From contig MCFE01000062.1 of the NCBI GenBank assembly GCA_002104905.1, positions 124,001-188,000 on the forward strand: 64,000 nt of DNA, written 5' to 3'. The notes beneath the pieces were generated by a model. It had not been told where the DNA came from. It searched no databases and worked only from the letters and a program-made list of their open reading frames with translations. Positions 35,801 to 48,150 of this stretch are shown one piece after another (the first letter of the stretch is position 1; each line of letters begins with the position of its first letter). A program made the position numbers and the translations under genes. Origin of the DNA: Basidiobolus meristosporus CBS 931.73. Its lineage: Eukaryota > Basidiobolomycota > Basidiobolomycetes > Basidiobolales > Basidiobolaceae.

Positions 35801-37720
35801 AAATCGACTTTATCTATCCTTATAAGATGCGAAGAACGGAAGTGAAAGATCGATTTGATTGATCGAAGATATTGACCATATACACAGATAAATATATGGG
35901 TCAATGAGTAATAAACTATTTCCTGCATACTCAGTGCTTTGAGGCTATTTTTGCAAGATCTTCTTGGCAATTGTTCGTAGCGGAAGCGTATCGAAAAGAG
36001 CGAAAAGTCGGGAAATCGCCCGAAGGACACCAAGCATTGCGCGCACCTTTCTGCAAGCCTCTATCCATACAATCATTCTGTCAGTTTTCGGCATAGAGTA
36101 TGAATGCTCTACATCTGCTCGATTCGCCGTCAAACGAAAGCGCTCCTTTCGGATTCACACCAAATCCCTTCCAGATCCCGAAAATGGAAAATCCATGTAA
36201 GACCATTTGGCAAGCCCACCTATCACCAGGCAACAAAAGCCCATGTTCTCTCTGATCTGTGGGGTGCAAAGGCCCGCCCTAAGCTTTTATTAGCCATGGC
36301 AGGCAATCAGTAGCTTTCGCATAGGGACCGTGGCTGGATTGTTCGATTGCGATTACACGCGGTAGCAGATAATCATGGTAGAATTGTAGACACTTGCATA
36401 CTAATGTTTGTGTTGCGATGAAATGATGGATTTTTCCTTCTTGGCAAAACCAAAGATCATTATTGTGGTCTGAATATTCCATGATTGCGATGAAATGGTG
36501 GTGTTGGAGATACTAGGAAGCTCATCGGGCAGTAACACGGATTATTCCAAATAGCGGCATCTGGATAATTGAAATCAATCACTTCTATAATCAGCTGGTA
36601 GTCTGAATACCTTTATCGCGATCTAGTTCCATCATCAGATCTCAAGGCTCCCAAAGCCAGCTCTAAGTGGAAGGTAAAAGTCCAGAATTCTGTGGGTGTT
36701 GGACACGCCTTTGCACAATACAGCTTGCAAGAGCCAAGTCAGTAGCTTGGTGTTGCAAATAAACTCCAGCTTTTCTGTGTATTGAGTATATATCGATGGT
36801 GGAAAGACAGATGAGTGTGTGTGCTATGGAACCATAATGTATCTCCCTGGGTTTAATCAATACATAAATATCAGGATGCACAATCTCCACTAGAATAGAT
36901 ACATCAAATGGTCAAACATTAAATGATCCCAAACGTTTTGCCACGTTGCCGTTCTGGATCTCTGCAGCTTTTGCTGACAGAAGTGTCGTTGGGACAACCA
37001 GCTGGTGCGTTTGGTCCAGAGTCAGTTGGGAATGAGTTGCCCAGCAAGGACGGCGTGTGCTTAAAGCACCTTGGGTCGATGAGAACAGCATATTCCTTGC
37101 TTGGGACCGAATGGTGCGCAACTCGGGGTTTCTCAATCCGTTAGTCATTGCAAATATTCCGGAAGTTCTCACAATTCCAAAGCGGAGTAGTGAGGAATAC
37201 TTGGCTCAATGAGAGGTGCTTTGTTGGCAATATGCCAAGTACACATATACACTGACGAAGCCTCACCCAGGGTCACTTATTTGGATGGCTTATTGGCCTT
37301 TGCATCTCCATTTAGCATAATTTTCGCTTCTCCCTTAGGACAAGAAATGTTTAGCATATATACTTCACGAGGTGTTTGCACCGTATTAGCTATGTTTCAA
37401 CAGCGGCTGGATTAGGCAAGGGTTGTGGATGCGCAGCCTCACAGTCAATTGCACAGTACAAGGCACTAGTATTCAGTTACAAGACCGTTTAGTGACTTGA
37501 TTTCACGACGGTTCTTGGCACGCAGCTCGGAGCAAGAGTCGCAGTAAGAAAATCGATTTAGGTTATGTGATGGGCGGGGTGTGCCATTGCCAAGAAATTG
37601 GTTGTTACCTAGATTATATCGGAAATACCCAATACAGTGGCATTTGGGATTATTGGATTCTCCGGTTGCTAGCATTGACGGGATCCAACAGAATCTCGCT
37701 TCACCAGCCACTTTGGCATT
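35801..37720. other. Single-copy spacer before Vps60
   Basis: Higher-GC sequence with only short conflicting frames (for example 36133-35945 on minus and 35964-36200 on plus, overlapping antisense). I see no gene I can support. Confidence 0.35.
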
Positions 37721-37721
37721 C

Positions 37722-37729
37722 TATATATT
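37722..37729 (+). promoter_or_regulatory. TATA box of the Vps60 gene
   Basis: TATATATT lies about 135 bp before the ATG at 37857, followed by a CT-rich leader (CTCTGTCTAACTGCC). Confidence 0.4.
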
Positions 37730-37856
37730 CTCTGTCTAACTGCCTCAACCATTCAACAAATCTTCTCTGAACAGACCCTCTTGTTTTCACCTAGAATTGA
37801 GACTCTTCCCAAACCGTCTTCCCCGACCACCCTTCTTCAAAATTCGCTTCCAAATT

Positions 37857-38909
37857 ATGCATCGGTTCTTTGGCACCAACAAGAAAAAGGAAAAACCAAC
37901 GTTGGCGGGTGCCATCGCCACGGTGAGTATCACTGCGCTTCAGCCGGCCTACCCTTTTCCTCAAACACATATTAATATCCAGCCACCTTTCTTGGGTTGA
38001 ACCAGGCTGATGAGCGAGTTAGCTCTATCGATAGCAAAATCAAAGCACTCGATATTGAGTTGGCCAAATACCGGGAACAAATGAAACTCATGCGCGAGGG
38101 GCCAACCAAGGTAAGCACTGCCGATGTAAGCAGCAAGCCGATATTTTCTAACCTTCCACCAAAAGAATGGTATAAAAGCCAGAGCCATGCGGATACTGAA
38201 GCAGAAGAAAATGTCGGTAAGCCATGAGGTCGAGGATACGGAGCAATATTAACTTTCTTCCGGACTTAGGTATGAAGGCCAGAGGGACCAAATGCAGCAA
38301 CAGGTGTTCAATATGGAGCAAACTAGCTTTGCCACTGATAATCTGCGAGATACCATCTTGACGGTAGAAGCCATGCAAACTGCCAACAAAGAACTAAGAA
38401 GCCATTACAAGAAAGTCAATATTGATAAGATTGAGGTAGTTTCTTGCTAATTTGGGCTCGCATTTCAACCGTACCAACCCATCTCTGCGATACAAGGATC
38501 TTCAAGATGAGATGGCCGACTTATTAGAACAAGCCAATGATGTCCAAGAGGCTTTGAGTAGGACATATGGACTTCCGGAAGATATAGATGAAGTAGATCT
38601 TGAAGCAGGTAAACACTCAAGCTGCTATTTGCCAACGCAAGCCATTTGAAATTAACGCCAATCTCATTAGAGCTGGAAGCTTTGGGAGATGAGCTCCTGT
38701 TCGAGGAAGAAGAAACACCTTCATACCTACAAGACAACACAGCACTGCCAGAATTTCCCGAGACTCCCGGCCTCCGTGAGCCAAACAAAAGGCAAGATGT
38801 TTCGTTGGATGAATTGGGTAAGCATTTGTTAGTGATAATCAAATCACCTGAGCGCCGCTGATATTATCCACTTCCAGGTTTACACAATACCCCTATTAAA
38901 ACAGCTTGA
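37857..38909 (+). CDS. VPS60: ESCRT-III subunit Vps60/CHMP5
   Basis: Cytosolic ESCRT-III-like protein of 224 residues that binds Vta1 and stimulates Vps4 at endosomes. Seven exons: 37857-37922, 38006-38110, 38166-38212, 38270-38435, 38497-38608, 38671-38817, 38878-38909. The start MHRFFG matches the family MNRFFG. Then come a basic helical half ([38 protein letters not shown]), an acidic half ([39 protein letters not shown]) and a C-terminal DELGL tail like the family DEFGLP. Length equals the usual ~220. Exon 3 has two donors 4 nt apart: the one at 38213 (GTCGGT) keeps the family sequence KKMYEGQRDQ, while the stronger GTAAGC at 38217 shifts the frame when joined to the 38270 acceptor. Confidence 0.9.
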
Positions 38910-39363
38910 ATTACCGGGAGAATGATGCATTGTATTCCCTAGGGATCCACCCATATTATGTCGTGTCAGCAACAGGTAATGCTCGAGAAATTGTACCTGC
39001 ACTCACTACGAACACACTGCAACGAAAGTCCCATGCGCACTAGCTTGGTATTTATTTCAACTGGAGACGAGTTTTATCTACATCCAGAAAGATTCCTTGT
39101 GCCATAATATCATATACTTGGGTTGAATAAATAAAGGATATTGGATGTTGGTGACTTCAGCACTAGCGCACTGAATACTTGTGATAAACGAAATAGGCTT
39201 GGTGTCTGGTGTGAATCAAAATTGGCATTGTTGGAGAGAAGCAAATGATACCAGATCCATTCAAGGAATGTTTGTTGGTTTGTTCGTGTGTGGATTCACG
39301 CCGGGTTTCCCAATTGCATTTCCATTATAATTACTATTACAGATCGATTATTATAAACCCAGC

Positions 39364-39807
39364 TCACATGTACCCTAGCTTTCGTTTCAGCGACTCCAGT
39401 TGACGGCGGGATTGGTAGAGCTCGTGCGTTCTCTCCGTCAGTATATGGATCAACTCGTCGCGAGAGGCATTTTGGGTGTTCTTGCAAGAGTCCAATAGCT
39501 CGATACAGTTCCGGTCCACATCCTCGAACATCCCAGAGTGTTCAGTCAATGGTGCGCTAATGAAGCGGCGGATGTTGTTCTGACTTCGGTCATTTTTGGC
39601 TCCTGTCACATAAAGGATTACCAACGCATCTGTCTCCTGGTGAAGTCTGGCCGCCTACATCAAAGTGCCATGTTATTTCATTCGGTTTCGATTCGCAGGC
39701 TTATTGAAGTCTTGACATACCCTTTGAACAAGTTCCTCAGATAGGGCCGAGATGTCGGAACCTCGCCGTTGGGCATCTGTGGTGGTTAATTGGATGTCAG
39801 TGGACAT
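39364..39807 (-). CDS. Small two-exon protein, unknown function
   Basis: Two exons on minus, 39807-39721 and 39654-39364, with a 66-bp intron (GTATGT donor, GATGTAG acceptor) joined in phase 0 to give 125 residues. The N-terminus is MSTDIQLTTTDAQRRGS. The remainder looks mostly helical, with a likely coiled coil at the C-terminus (ERTHELYQSRRQLESLKRKL). I recognise no family; size and composition would suit a small subunit of a larger complex, which is only a guess. It ends about 455 bp from the convergent Vps60 gene. An upstream gene on the same strand stops only 144 bp before this ATG, so a single joined gene cannot be excluded, although in-frame stops separate them. Confidence 0.55.
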
Positions 39808-39950
39808 CACGAACTAAATCGAGCGCTTTAAAGTACCTGGAAGAGAATAACCTCCTACGATAGTGCTTGGGCCAAATTCAGGGTTCCTTCAAAAAGTTGC
39901 ACCAAGGCGTGAGTTCAAGCTTACTGATATCACAGAAGTATATATGATAT

Positions 39951-40496
39951 TTACTGAGTTGGCATCTCGTTGCCGCCAACCGGAAACCCATTACTAATGG
40001 GGAGCTTGGGAAGAGGGGTGCTTTCCCCTAACGGCGAACAAGCTCAGTTAGTAATTCATCAGAAATACTGGGCTTGTACTCGTACCATTGCTACGAAAAG
40101 CCTGGGGCTGTTGTGCCGGATGAGAAAATGTAGCAGCGGGCGGTGGGTTTACGACTTGTCTCGGTAACACTCCATTACTAACGAGCGGAGGTCCCTGAAT
40201 TACACTTAGATGGGAAAGCGAGAATATATCAGGAATAAACGTCAGGAAAGTCTCAATCGGTGTTAACATAATACTTGTTGGGTGGCTGTGATGCGGATAG
40301 GGGAACGCTTGAATCACTCTGGCTACTCAATGTGAAACGGATTAATATAGAGTGACAGCAAGGGATGACCAACAGGCCCGCAATATTTCTACCTGTCTTC
40401 TTCAACTTTTGCATCTATTTTGACGGCAGGATCGCCAAATGGGCATATATGACCTTTCCTTGGTTGCTTACACTTTGAACAGATTTGAACGCGCAT
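39951..40496 (-). CDS. Small protein with N-terminal Cys motif and Pro/Ser-rich tail
   Basis: Four exons on minus: 40496-40393, 40325-40275, 40204-40086, 40027-39951, giving 116 residues. All junctions keep frame, and the third intron has a perfect TACTAAC branch site. The N-terminus MRVQICSKCKQPRKGHIC holds a C-x2-C-x7-C pattern with a His that could bind zinc; similar short CxxC..P.KGHxC openings occur in fungal regulatory proteins, but I cannot name the family. The rest is low-complexity Pro/Ser/Asn/Gln with a repeated SNG motif (PPLVSNGVLP, LPISNGFPVG). Probably nuclear, by inference only. The stop is TAA at 39951. Confidence 0.6.
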
Positions 40497-40746
40497 GAGT
40501 ACAGAAAGAAACGGGACGGAGCGAAACACGTTTGGAAATTTTCCTTGTCACGAAAATCAAAATAAGAATAATGGTCAAAGTTGGTGATGTTCATGTTAAG
40601 ATGAGGTTTATTATTGAATTCAGTAAAAAAAATTCTTCCAGTGAAATCAAGCTACTTTAGAGCTGGTTACGTTGCCACATCGACTACAGAACCAATTATC
40701 ATGTTGGATTAAATATACTATTGTTATTCTGAAGATTAACTATTTC

Positions 40747-41037
40747 TCACCCCCTTTGTCTACGATATTCCCAAACAATTATTGAGGGTTGTTTGCATCT
40801 TGGCAGGAGGCATCTTTCCATTAGCATCGTGTGCACTCGTATTGTGTTTGCATCGCAGGTTAGGACGACATGGCGAAATTGACGGTGGCCGTGAGGATAC
40901 TGTTCGAGTCTCCTTTCCAAGTGGTCTATGATGTAGTTATGCAACGAGTATGACTGTGCAGTAATCGCAGAAGTGGGCTTCTTTGGATTCGTTAGTGAGG
41001 TAGCATGCTTCACTAACCGTCCCCATGTCGGGAGCAA
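40747..41037 (-). CDS. Hypothetical ORF, 96 codons
   Basis: One open frame with protein-like composition (HNYIIDHLERRLEQYPHG; RHVVLTCDANTIRVHTML), basic throughout and with no Cys-His pattern or membrane helix. It could be an exon of a larger gene, but no convincing splice partner is visible upstream. No family recognised. Confidence 0.25.
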   Translation of the reverse strand: MLPTWGRLVKHATSLTNPKKPTSAITAQSYSLHNYIIDHLERRLEQYPHGHRQFRHVVLTCDANTIRVHTMLMERCLLPRCKQPSIIVWEYRRQRG

Positions 41038-41039
41038 TT

Positions 41040-43390
41040 TTCCGCCCTCGCCATCATTCGGTCGAGAAGTACTAACCCCAAGTCCGAGTAGTCGGATAGC
41101 ACATGAAGCAGCTCTGGTATTTCAGGGCCACAGCCAAGAGTGTGCTCTAGCAGGCCTCTAAACAATGTGGGCTATTTAATCCTTAGATGGGCCACCTAAT
41201 TAAGACATCTTTTCGATTTACGATTGATTCTTGAAACTGGCCTTACGCTTGATTAACACATGTAGCTACATGACGGTAACTAGTAAGGATAAAGTGCGTC
41301 AGGTTATTTGGGCGCAAATGGGGCAGGAGGAAGGGATAATAAGGGGGGTTCTCAAATATCTGGCATATAGGGTGAGGTAATCGCCCTGTGGACGTTACAG
41401 ACATATGATTAAGATGTGGCAATGGTGGGTTCAGCATGCAGAACAGTGCCGGCAGTCAGCTACACACGCCTCGTTAGGTAAATCTCAACATCAAATGGAT
41501 TCAGTATATCTGCATCTTAGATGGCATGGCATCATCAAGCTTGTATCATCGAGATTCCAAAATGCTGGGAGGAATTCCACGATCGGGAAAACCACAAGTC
41601 ACAGTGATGAACAACTGTTGACTTGGAAGGATGACTTGATGATGACGTCAATCAACAGCTACTTCTCAGAGTGCCAAGATCTCACTTAATACCGATATCG
41701 ATTGAGATAAGACTAGTCAACAGGTTGGTGGTGGTATCAAAAGGGCAATGGACATGTGCAAGACCTTCATTAACGTGAAGCACCGACAACTACACTTGTT
41801 AGTACACCATCTGATTGCTCTTGGCTTGTCAAGGGCACACCCTGACGCGGGCAGGAATCTTGCCAAATCATTACTGCGAACCTGTCTCCTCCTATGCTCG
41901 CAGGAGTTTCACAGTTACACCACCTATTCCCATCGAGTGATCGGCCGTCGTGAAGCTGAGAACATATGCAGAGGAAATGACTAGAATAAGGTTTAGCATT
42001 CATTTAGAGTGATTTAGCAAGTGGATGGCTGATTGGCAGCCAAAAGTACAAACTCATATATACATCCGTACATGATGTAGGACAGCTTGAATAGATAGCG
42101 CGGTGCCAGCAATGGGGACCTGGAGCAATTGTTGTTAGTAGAGTCCAACAGGCGAGGTTGATAAAACATCGATCTTTATGAATTGCGGCAAGACACTACG
42201 TACGGACGTGGAATAATTGGATAGCAACGAACCCTGGATGTTTACAGTAATGATCAGAGTTGATTGGTGTGACCCTTTCTAATAGAGAAGGAACGTTCTT
42301 TACTCAGGAATGCAGCATGCGTTGGTTATCAACATTAGGCGTGTTCTTGGTAAGCTAATCAACTTTCTCAGGACACACAATACTCGTCAGTGCTGTATCA
42401 ATTTAATTTGATACCGGTCATTGAAAGAAGTATATACCACCACTGCTTTATTATGCCTGTATATAGCCATGCGTCACACAGCCCAAGAATTGGTTGTACA
42501 AGAGTAGGTCAACAGGAAATTCTGTGAAAATGGCGATATTATGGGTATCCAAGAAGGCCCCATTATTTCCTAGCCTGGGGCTAGCTATCATTCCCGATAC
42601 CACGGATGATCATGAGCTCAGTCTCGCTTGTTATGTACTATTTGGGATCAAGCTCAGCTGTGCCCTCAAAGCTAAATTGATCGTATTCAGGAAGCATTTC
42701 CAAAAGGCCAACCAAATCCGATGGCTGATGCGCTCATTGTCTAGCCCAATGGCGGCGTTGTGCAATAGTTGTCAATGGATGAAGACTACAATACTAAGCA
42801 GCCTCTCATTGATGCATTTTGAAGTATCACCTTGTACTTGGGGTTGTCATGACGAACCCTTGTTCAGAACAATACCCATTAATCAGGTTGCGTCGGCTTG
42901 GGTGTGGGTGTAGATGGGAGTCAACACGGGAATTAGCTGATTATAATCATCAAAAGATTACACGCGTCAGAGTTCCCTGATAGACATAGCACTGCTCTTC
43001 TTGCCATAAGCCATCATTTCGATGTTGGGATTATCTCTTCTCTCATGCTACTTGATTAACCAGAGTTCACCATATCGCGGACACATATATAACGCATGTG
43101 TTCAGGCCATTTCGGAATCGACTTCCTGGGTGCCAGTTTTCATTAGGAACTCAACCTCCTTAATCGATCATTGGCGTAATACTGGTCCGCCTCTCCCTCC
43201 CCCCTCCCCCACTTGACATCATGTTGATGACATTAAATGCCTAAATCATGTGATGACTGTTCATAATACTGACTCTCGTTGTACGACCAGCAGCTGCATT
43301 TATCCTATTCTCTAGGAGGTTAAATCAGGATCTGTTATGGTGAAAACTGAACGGAACCGAATATTGGTATCATTATCAATGTTCCCGTCC
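41040..43390. other. Gene-free single-copy spacer
   Basis: Mixed-composition sequence. The longest frame (42494-42913, 139 codons, plus) has an uneven composition and no motif, and is not called as a gene. A CCCTCCCCCCTCCCCC run lies near 43195. Confidence 0.35.
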
Positions 43391-43392
43391 CC

Positions 43393-43405
43393 ATTGGTAT
43401 AAATA
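43393..43405 (+). promoter_or_regulatory. Inverted CCAAT plus TATA box of the F-box gene
   Basis: ATTGG is followed directly by TATAAATA (43398-43405), about 134 bp before the ATG at 43539. Confidence 0.5.
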
Positions 43406-43538
43406 CCTCGCTGCCTTCGACGTTATCGTACCTAATTGGATTTTTGCCTCATACGCCTTGTATCTCCACTAGGTAGACTGTACTTGGGGAGTTCACCGAC
43501 AACCTTATCCATCTAGTTCCATTATTGTGCTACAGTTC

Positions 43539-45328
43539 ATGGATAACAATAGACTCGAAACTCGGCAGCCTCCTCCCTTACCTTTAAGCGCATTTAGAAA
43601 CCCTCCCTGGATTGCCGACATCCTGAGAATAATTTTTTCATACCTAAACAACAACTTGGAGCATTTGACGAGTTGTTGTCTAGTTAGCCGTAGTTGGTAT
43701 TCGGAAGCCGTTCGAGGCTTGTGGAGTAAGCCATTCTTTCTGACCCAACCCAACTTTCGACGTTTCAAACAAGTAATACTGTATAATACACATTGTAAGC
43801 CCCGACAGTTTTGGTAGCTTCTCTTTCAAGGTTGCCATCTTAATCCTTTTTCTCTTGTGTTTCCATTTTAGTGGCCAGCTTGGTCCACGTCCTAGATTTG
43901 CAAGACTACCGATACTTCGTCCTTAAATATGCCGACTTTTTACTTCAACATCTTCCTAATCTCACCGCAATCCGTTTTCCACAGGCCCTTCCCATCACTA
44001 GACATGTCTTGCCAGTCTCCAAATCCTGGAATTTCGGCACCCTAAAGGCTATAAGTTACATAGAAGTGCATTCCTCTAGAGAAGAGGATTTTGTATTTCT
44101 TGACACTGTTCTGCGTAAATGTTCAAACCTCGAGCAGCTAGGGTTGATCTTCAAGAATCCAACTGAATGGAATGCCTCCCCGGATGTCATGCCTTTGCTG
44201 TCACTTAAGCAGCTCCAGGTTGGTGGTCTAGAGTTAACAAGCGAGCTGTTGAGAGCCTTACTACAGCTAACACCGAACTTGACGAGATTGGAGCTCTTCA
44301 CTACAACCCCGCCAGTTGGTTTGGTACAAATGCTTGTCGACAGCTGCAGCCGACTAGAGCATCTGCATCTTGAGTTTGAGTACGCTGACGATGATGCCCT
44401 GTGGGACCTTTGTGACGAAGCCGCCAGGGATATGGTCAATCATTTGAAGTACTTTGCTTTAGTGTACCATCAAACCCTACGCAACACACCCGAGGATCGG
44501 ATGGAGATTTTATGGCGATCACTCAAATCGGTAGAAACCCTTCGATTGTGGCAAATCGAGCTGAATGATGCGATGCTGTACTCCTTGTCGGAGGCGCTGC
44601 CCAAAAAATTGACGGCGTTAGATCTGTATTCAGTATCGGTTGCCGAGCCTTGTAGCATAGGTGCCTGGGTGGAGTTTTTTGTAACCTGCGGAGAGCAAAT
44701 AACTTCTCTTTCAATATCCCATTCTCAGTTGCCAGCCCGGCTGGGTCAGGTTATAGCGAAGTATTGCAATCATTTGGAGGAGCTAGTGGTTCGATCATGT
44801 AGATTCGAGGATGAGTCAGTCGTTGCGATCGTTCAACGATGTGGGCCGACGCTGAAGAAACTGCAGCTCTACGATACCTATATTACCGAGCTTTCTATAC
44901 GCGCCATCTGTGGATACTGCAGCGAGCTAGAGGAGTTGGCGTTGTTCAGCACAGAGCATCAGCTGCAGCAGTTCGAGGATTCCTCCCTGGTTTCGTATAT
45001 TGTGGCTCATGGGCACCTGTTGAGGTCCTTGTGTATACGTGGCTGGAAAACAACTAACATTGTTCTAACCAGCCTGGCGAATTATGCCCGGGTTTTGCAG
45101 GAGCTCGATTTTGAAAACGACGCCGGACTCGAAGATGCAACTCTTCGTCAGGTGATGAAGTCTTGCAAACTGCGCCAGTTGAATATCACCACCCGCCACG
45201 ATTGTGGCGGTCTGACGGCAGAGATGATCGAACTAGTTGACAAATACTACGTGTTTACTAAGCGAATCCAAAATCCACTCTCCTTAGACATGGAGACCAT
45301 CTATGGGATACTTTACGGCAGTCCATAG
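43539..45328 (+). CDS. F-box and leucine-rich-repeat protein
   Basis: A 570-residue protein from two exons, 43539-43794 and 43872-45328, with a 77-bp intron (GTAAGC...TTTTAG) in phase 1. Residues 22-62 form an F-box (PPWIADILRIIFSYL ... CCLVSRSWYSEAVRGLW), which binds Skp1 in SCF ubiquitin ligases. The remainder is a run of degenerate leucine-rich repeats (LEELVVRSCRFEDESV; LKKLQLYDTY; ELEELALFST; LQELDFENDAG) that would select substrates, as in AMN1/FBXL-type proteins. The C-terminus is a short non-repeat tail. The ATG at 43539 is the second in frame (another at 43527); either adds or removes four residues only. The specific substrate cannot be told. Many fungi have expanded families of such genes. 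Confidence 0.85.
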
Positions 45329-45985
45329 GCCGCTGGATTGTTTAATGATTCTTCGATATTCCTGTAACCCAACTATCCCACGTGTAATTAACATGCTTTC
45401 TGTACAGCTCATTGCATCCATAAATGGTTTACCAAGTCGTCATTTCAATTTCTATTTGGACGTGAATAGTTTCGCTAGTCCAATTTCCACCCACCCCTCG
45501 CCCTGTAGGCTCTCCAACGAACGTTCATCATCATAGAATGGTCACACTAATGGAGCAGTCATTGCCGTTGGAGATCTGGAGCGTTCAGTGTTTCCACCAA
45601 ATTTATAATTTATTGGGGGTGAAAAGAGGTTTGAATCCGGAGTTTACTAAGCCCCGACGGCATATGATGCTTTGTAATCAAACCCCCAGTGAGGCTCACG
45701 TGCCGCAATCGTCGAGGACAAGCATTAAAACATACCCACCTTCCGAGGTGATTTCAAATCGCCTCCCAAGCTTCCTCCATGCGCAGCCAAACGTCTACTG
45801 GCCTAATTGAAATCTGTTACCTTCGTGAACCACGAAGTGTATGGTATGCTTTTAACCCTTGGATCTACTTGATATGCCATATGTCCCGGATCCACAGGAT
45901 TGGTCTCTTGGGGCTCAATAGGTCAATGTTCAAATTCCATGTCGAGCACCAATATAGGATGCAAAATATCTCTTTGGCCAACTAG
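45329..45985. other. Spacer downstream of the F-box gene
   Basis: No supportable gene; a 90-codon frame at 45538-45810 has no recognisable features. Repeat-derived sequence starts near 45990. Confidence 0.35.
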
Positions 45986-46148
45986 ACTGGTGGCTTCTTG
46001 TATGCGCTTCCTTATGATGGTCTTTTTGCAGGGGATATAGCAGAACTTGCAACTTGACTCATCTTCTAATCTCCCCACACATCTACTCCACAGAAAACTC
46101 CCGAAAGGTGAAGCAAGTTCCGATGTTCTCCACACACCAGGCAAGATG

Positions 46149-46496
46149 TGTTGCAAGAGTCTTGGAGATATTGGAAGTGATTGGGAGGACAACTAGATTA
46201 TGTGGTTTTCACTTACTGATTTATTCAATGTAAAAGTAGTTTTATACTTTTACATGATCTTGGCATAACAAACATGTAGAATAGGTCTAGGAAGGTCCCA
46301 AAGACATGAGTGCAAAGTTTGGGGCTGCTTGGACTACTTTGAGAATTTTCATTTTCTGGGTACTTGATATTATGGTGAAAATATTCCAGGTAAATTTCAA
46401 CAAGGAATTTGATCAGTATTCTTTAAGATCTAAAGTTAATGATCCAAGTGACTAAGTTTGGTGAATATTTAGGTGGAGTTACAAACTTTTACAACA
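46149..46496 (+). mobile_element. Solo copia LTR with perfect 5-bp duplication
   Basis: A 348-bp LTR starting TGTTGCAAGAG and ending TTTTACAACA, flanked by AGATG on both sides (46144-46148 and 46497-46501). The empty site is seen in the first CACTA copy near 10493 (GCAAGATGGAG). Confidence 0.88.
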
Positions 46497-46997
46497 AGAT
46501 GGAGTATACAATGGATACAGCAGTGGCAGAGATCTATGGGCTCAGCTTTATGCCAGTAGTATAGCTTCTAAAATTCTGTTGCAAGCTCATTGCATAAAAG
46601 CTTTAGATGTGTCAAGTTGGCATTGGTGATCTGCTTCTGGATAAATATTCCTACAATGTCAAGATATGACTCCCAATGCCTCCAATATACTCTGGGTTGA
46701 AATTACTTCAGAAGATCACCTGAATATACACAAGTCCAGTTCATCCAGTCCTTGCATTTATATAGTTACATTTGTGTAATAACACTAATTGAAACTTGTA
46801 CGTAATACTTTGGGTAGTGGATATTCCTTACTATCTTGGCAAGTCAATTAAATTTCTGCATTGTCTCCATAGGCTCATTTAGCCTGAAATGCCTCATTTA
46901 CAACTTGATCATGAGTATTGGGATGTTCTTGAAGAGCAAATGCATTGCTCCCAGTGGAAAGTTTTTGCCCCAGCAGATTCCCTCTATTTGAAGTGTC

Positions 46998-47346
46998 TGT
47001 TGTAATTATTAAGTTGTCACCTAAATATTCATGCTAACTTAGTCACAGAGATCTTATTCTTTGATTAGCATTCTGTCCTGACCAAATTTCTAGTTGAGAT
47101 TTACTTAGAATAATCTCACTAAACTATCAGGTACCCAGATTATGATCTTTCTCAAAGTTGTCCAAAAGCCCCCAAACTTTGCACACATATTCTTGGGATC
47201 TCTCTTGAAAGACTCTACATGTTTGTTTGCTCTACTTTATTAAAAGTATAAATACCATAATTTTGATCTATAAATCTACAAGTGAACAACATGTAAATCT
47301 TCTAGTTCTCCAAATCACTTCCAATACTTCTCATAATATTGCAACA
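46998..47346 (-). mobile_element. Copia LTR at the deletion junction of CACTA copy 2
   Basis: A 349-bp LTR in reverse orientation, starting TGTTGTAATTATT and ending ATTGCAACA. The flanking 5-mers (GTGTC, CAACA) do not match, and the flanks come from different parts of the transposon. That fits a deletion by recombination between LTRs rather than a simple insertion. Confidence 0.7.
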
Positions 47347-48150
47347 CAACATCCTCCATTGTAGACAGCATGGAGGTTCCACTGACAGACAAAGCAACAA
47401 TGTTAACAACTCAAAGACTATCATAATGCCTACAGTGGAATTTTGGAACATTAATAGGCACATCAATAGGTTGCAGCACTTCTTCAAGAGTGGTGCTTAG
47501 GAAAAACACCTGAATATTTCAAGGATTTATTTTAAAGACTGACAGATGAGGTGCCAGACCTTGCAGCTCTGGCTGAAGATCAGGACATATGGGAACCAGT
47601 GAATGAACAGTGGCATAAAGCCATAAGGTTTCTGCCAAAGTCATGGAAAAAGGATCTAACAGCAGAAATACTTATTGAATGATGGATTTTGATGGAGTTA
47701 CTTATTGAGTGTGGAGTTGGGCTCAATGTTAGTGTTGGGCATAGGAACTTGTATAGGTCAATACAATTGGTAATTGAGATATAACTGAAGTTTCAACAGA
47801 AATAAATCAATTTGTATGCATGAAATATAAGAGAATTGGTTGAGTCAGGAAGTAAGGGGTGTGAAAAAGAGGCAATAGCCAATCAATGTATACAATCATA
47901 GGAGGTGATTGAGTCTCTGGGATCAGAAAGTGAGTGAATTGACAGAGGACCAATCAAAAGCTACTTATGTATTGATTTGATGAAAAATTTTGAACAAGTT
48001 TTTTGTGAAATCTGGGGTGCAATTATTTTGCACTGGTCTTTGCACAGTGTCCTGATGGGATCAATACCTCTTAGTCATGGGACTTTAATTTTGTGATGGC
48101 CTTTTGATGGGAGCATCATAATCATTTCTCATAGGGCCATAGGGCTTCCA

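Larger units (their letters stand above)
45990..48150. mobile_element. Second CACTA-like copy, internally deleted
   Basis: Bases 46030-46148 and 46497-46990 match the tnp2 region 10390-11000 in the same orientation. Bases 47347-48130 match the ORF2 region 14290-15065. The roughly 3.3 kb lying between these segments in the first copy is missing, and a copia LTR (46998-47346) sits exactly at the junction. A second LTR (46149-46496) interrupts the tnp2 part. No open frame of useful length remains. Confidence 0.7.

Noticed and set aside
42494-42913. Plus-strand 139-codon ORF
   Set aside because: Irregular composition, no motif, no promoter-like context and no splice partner; likely chance.
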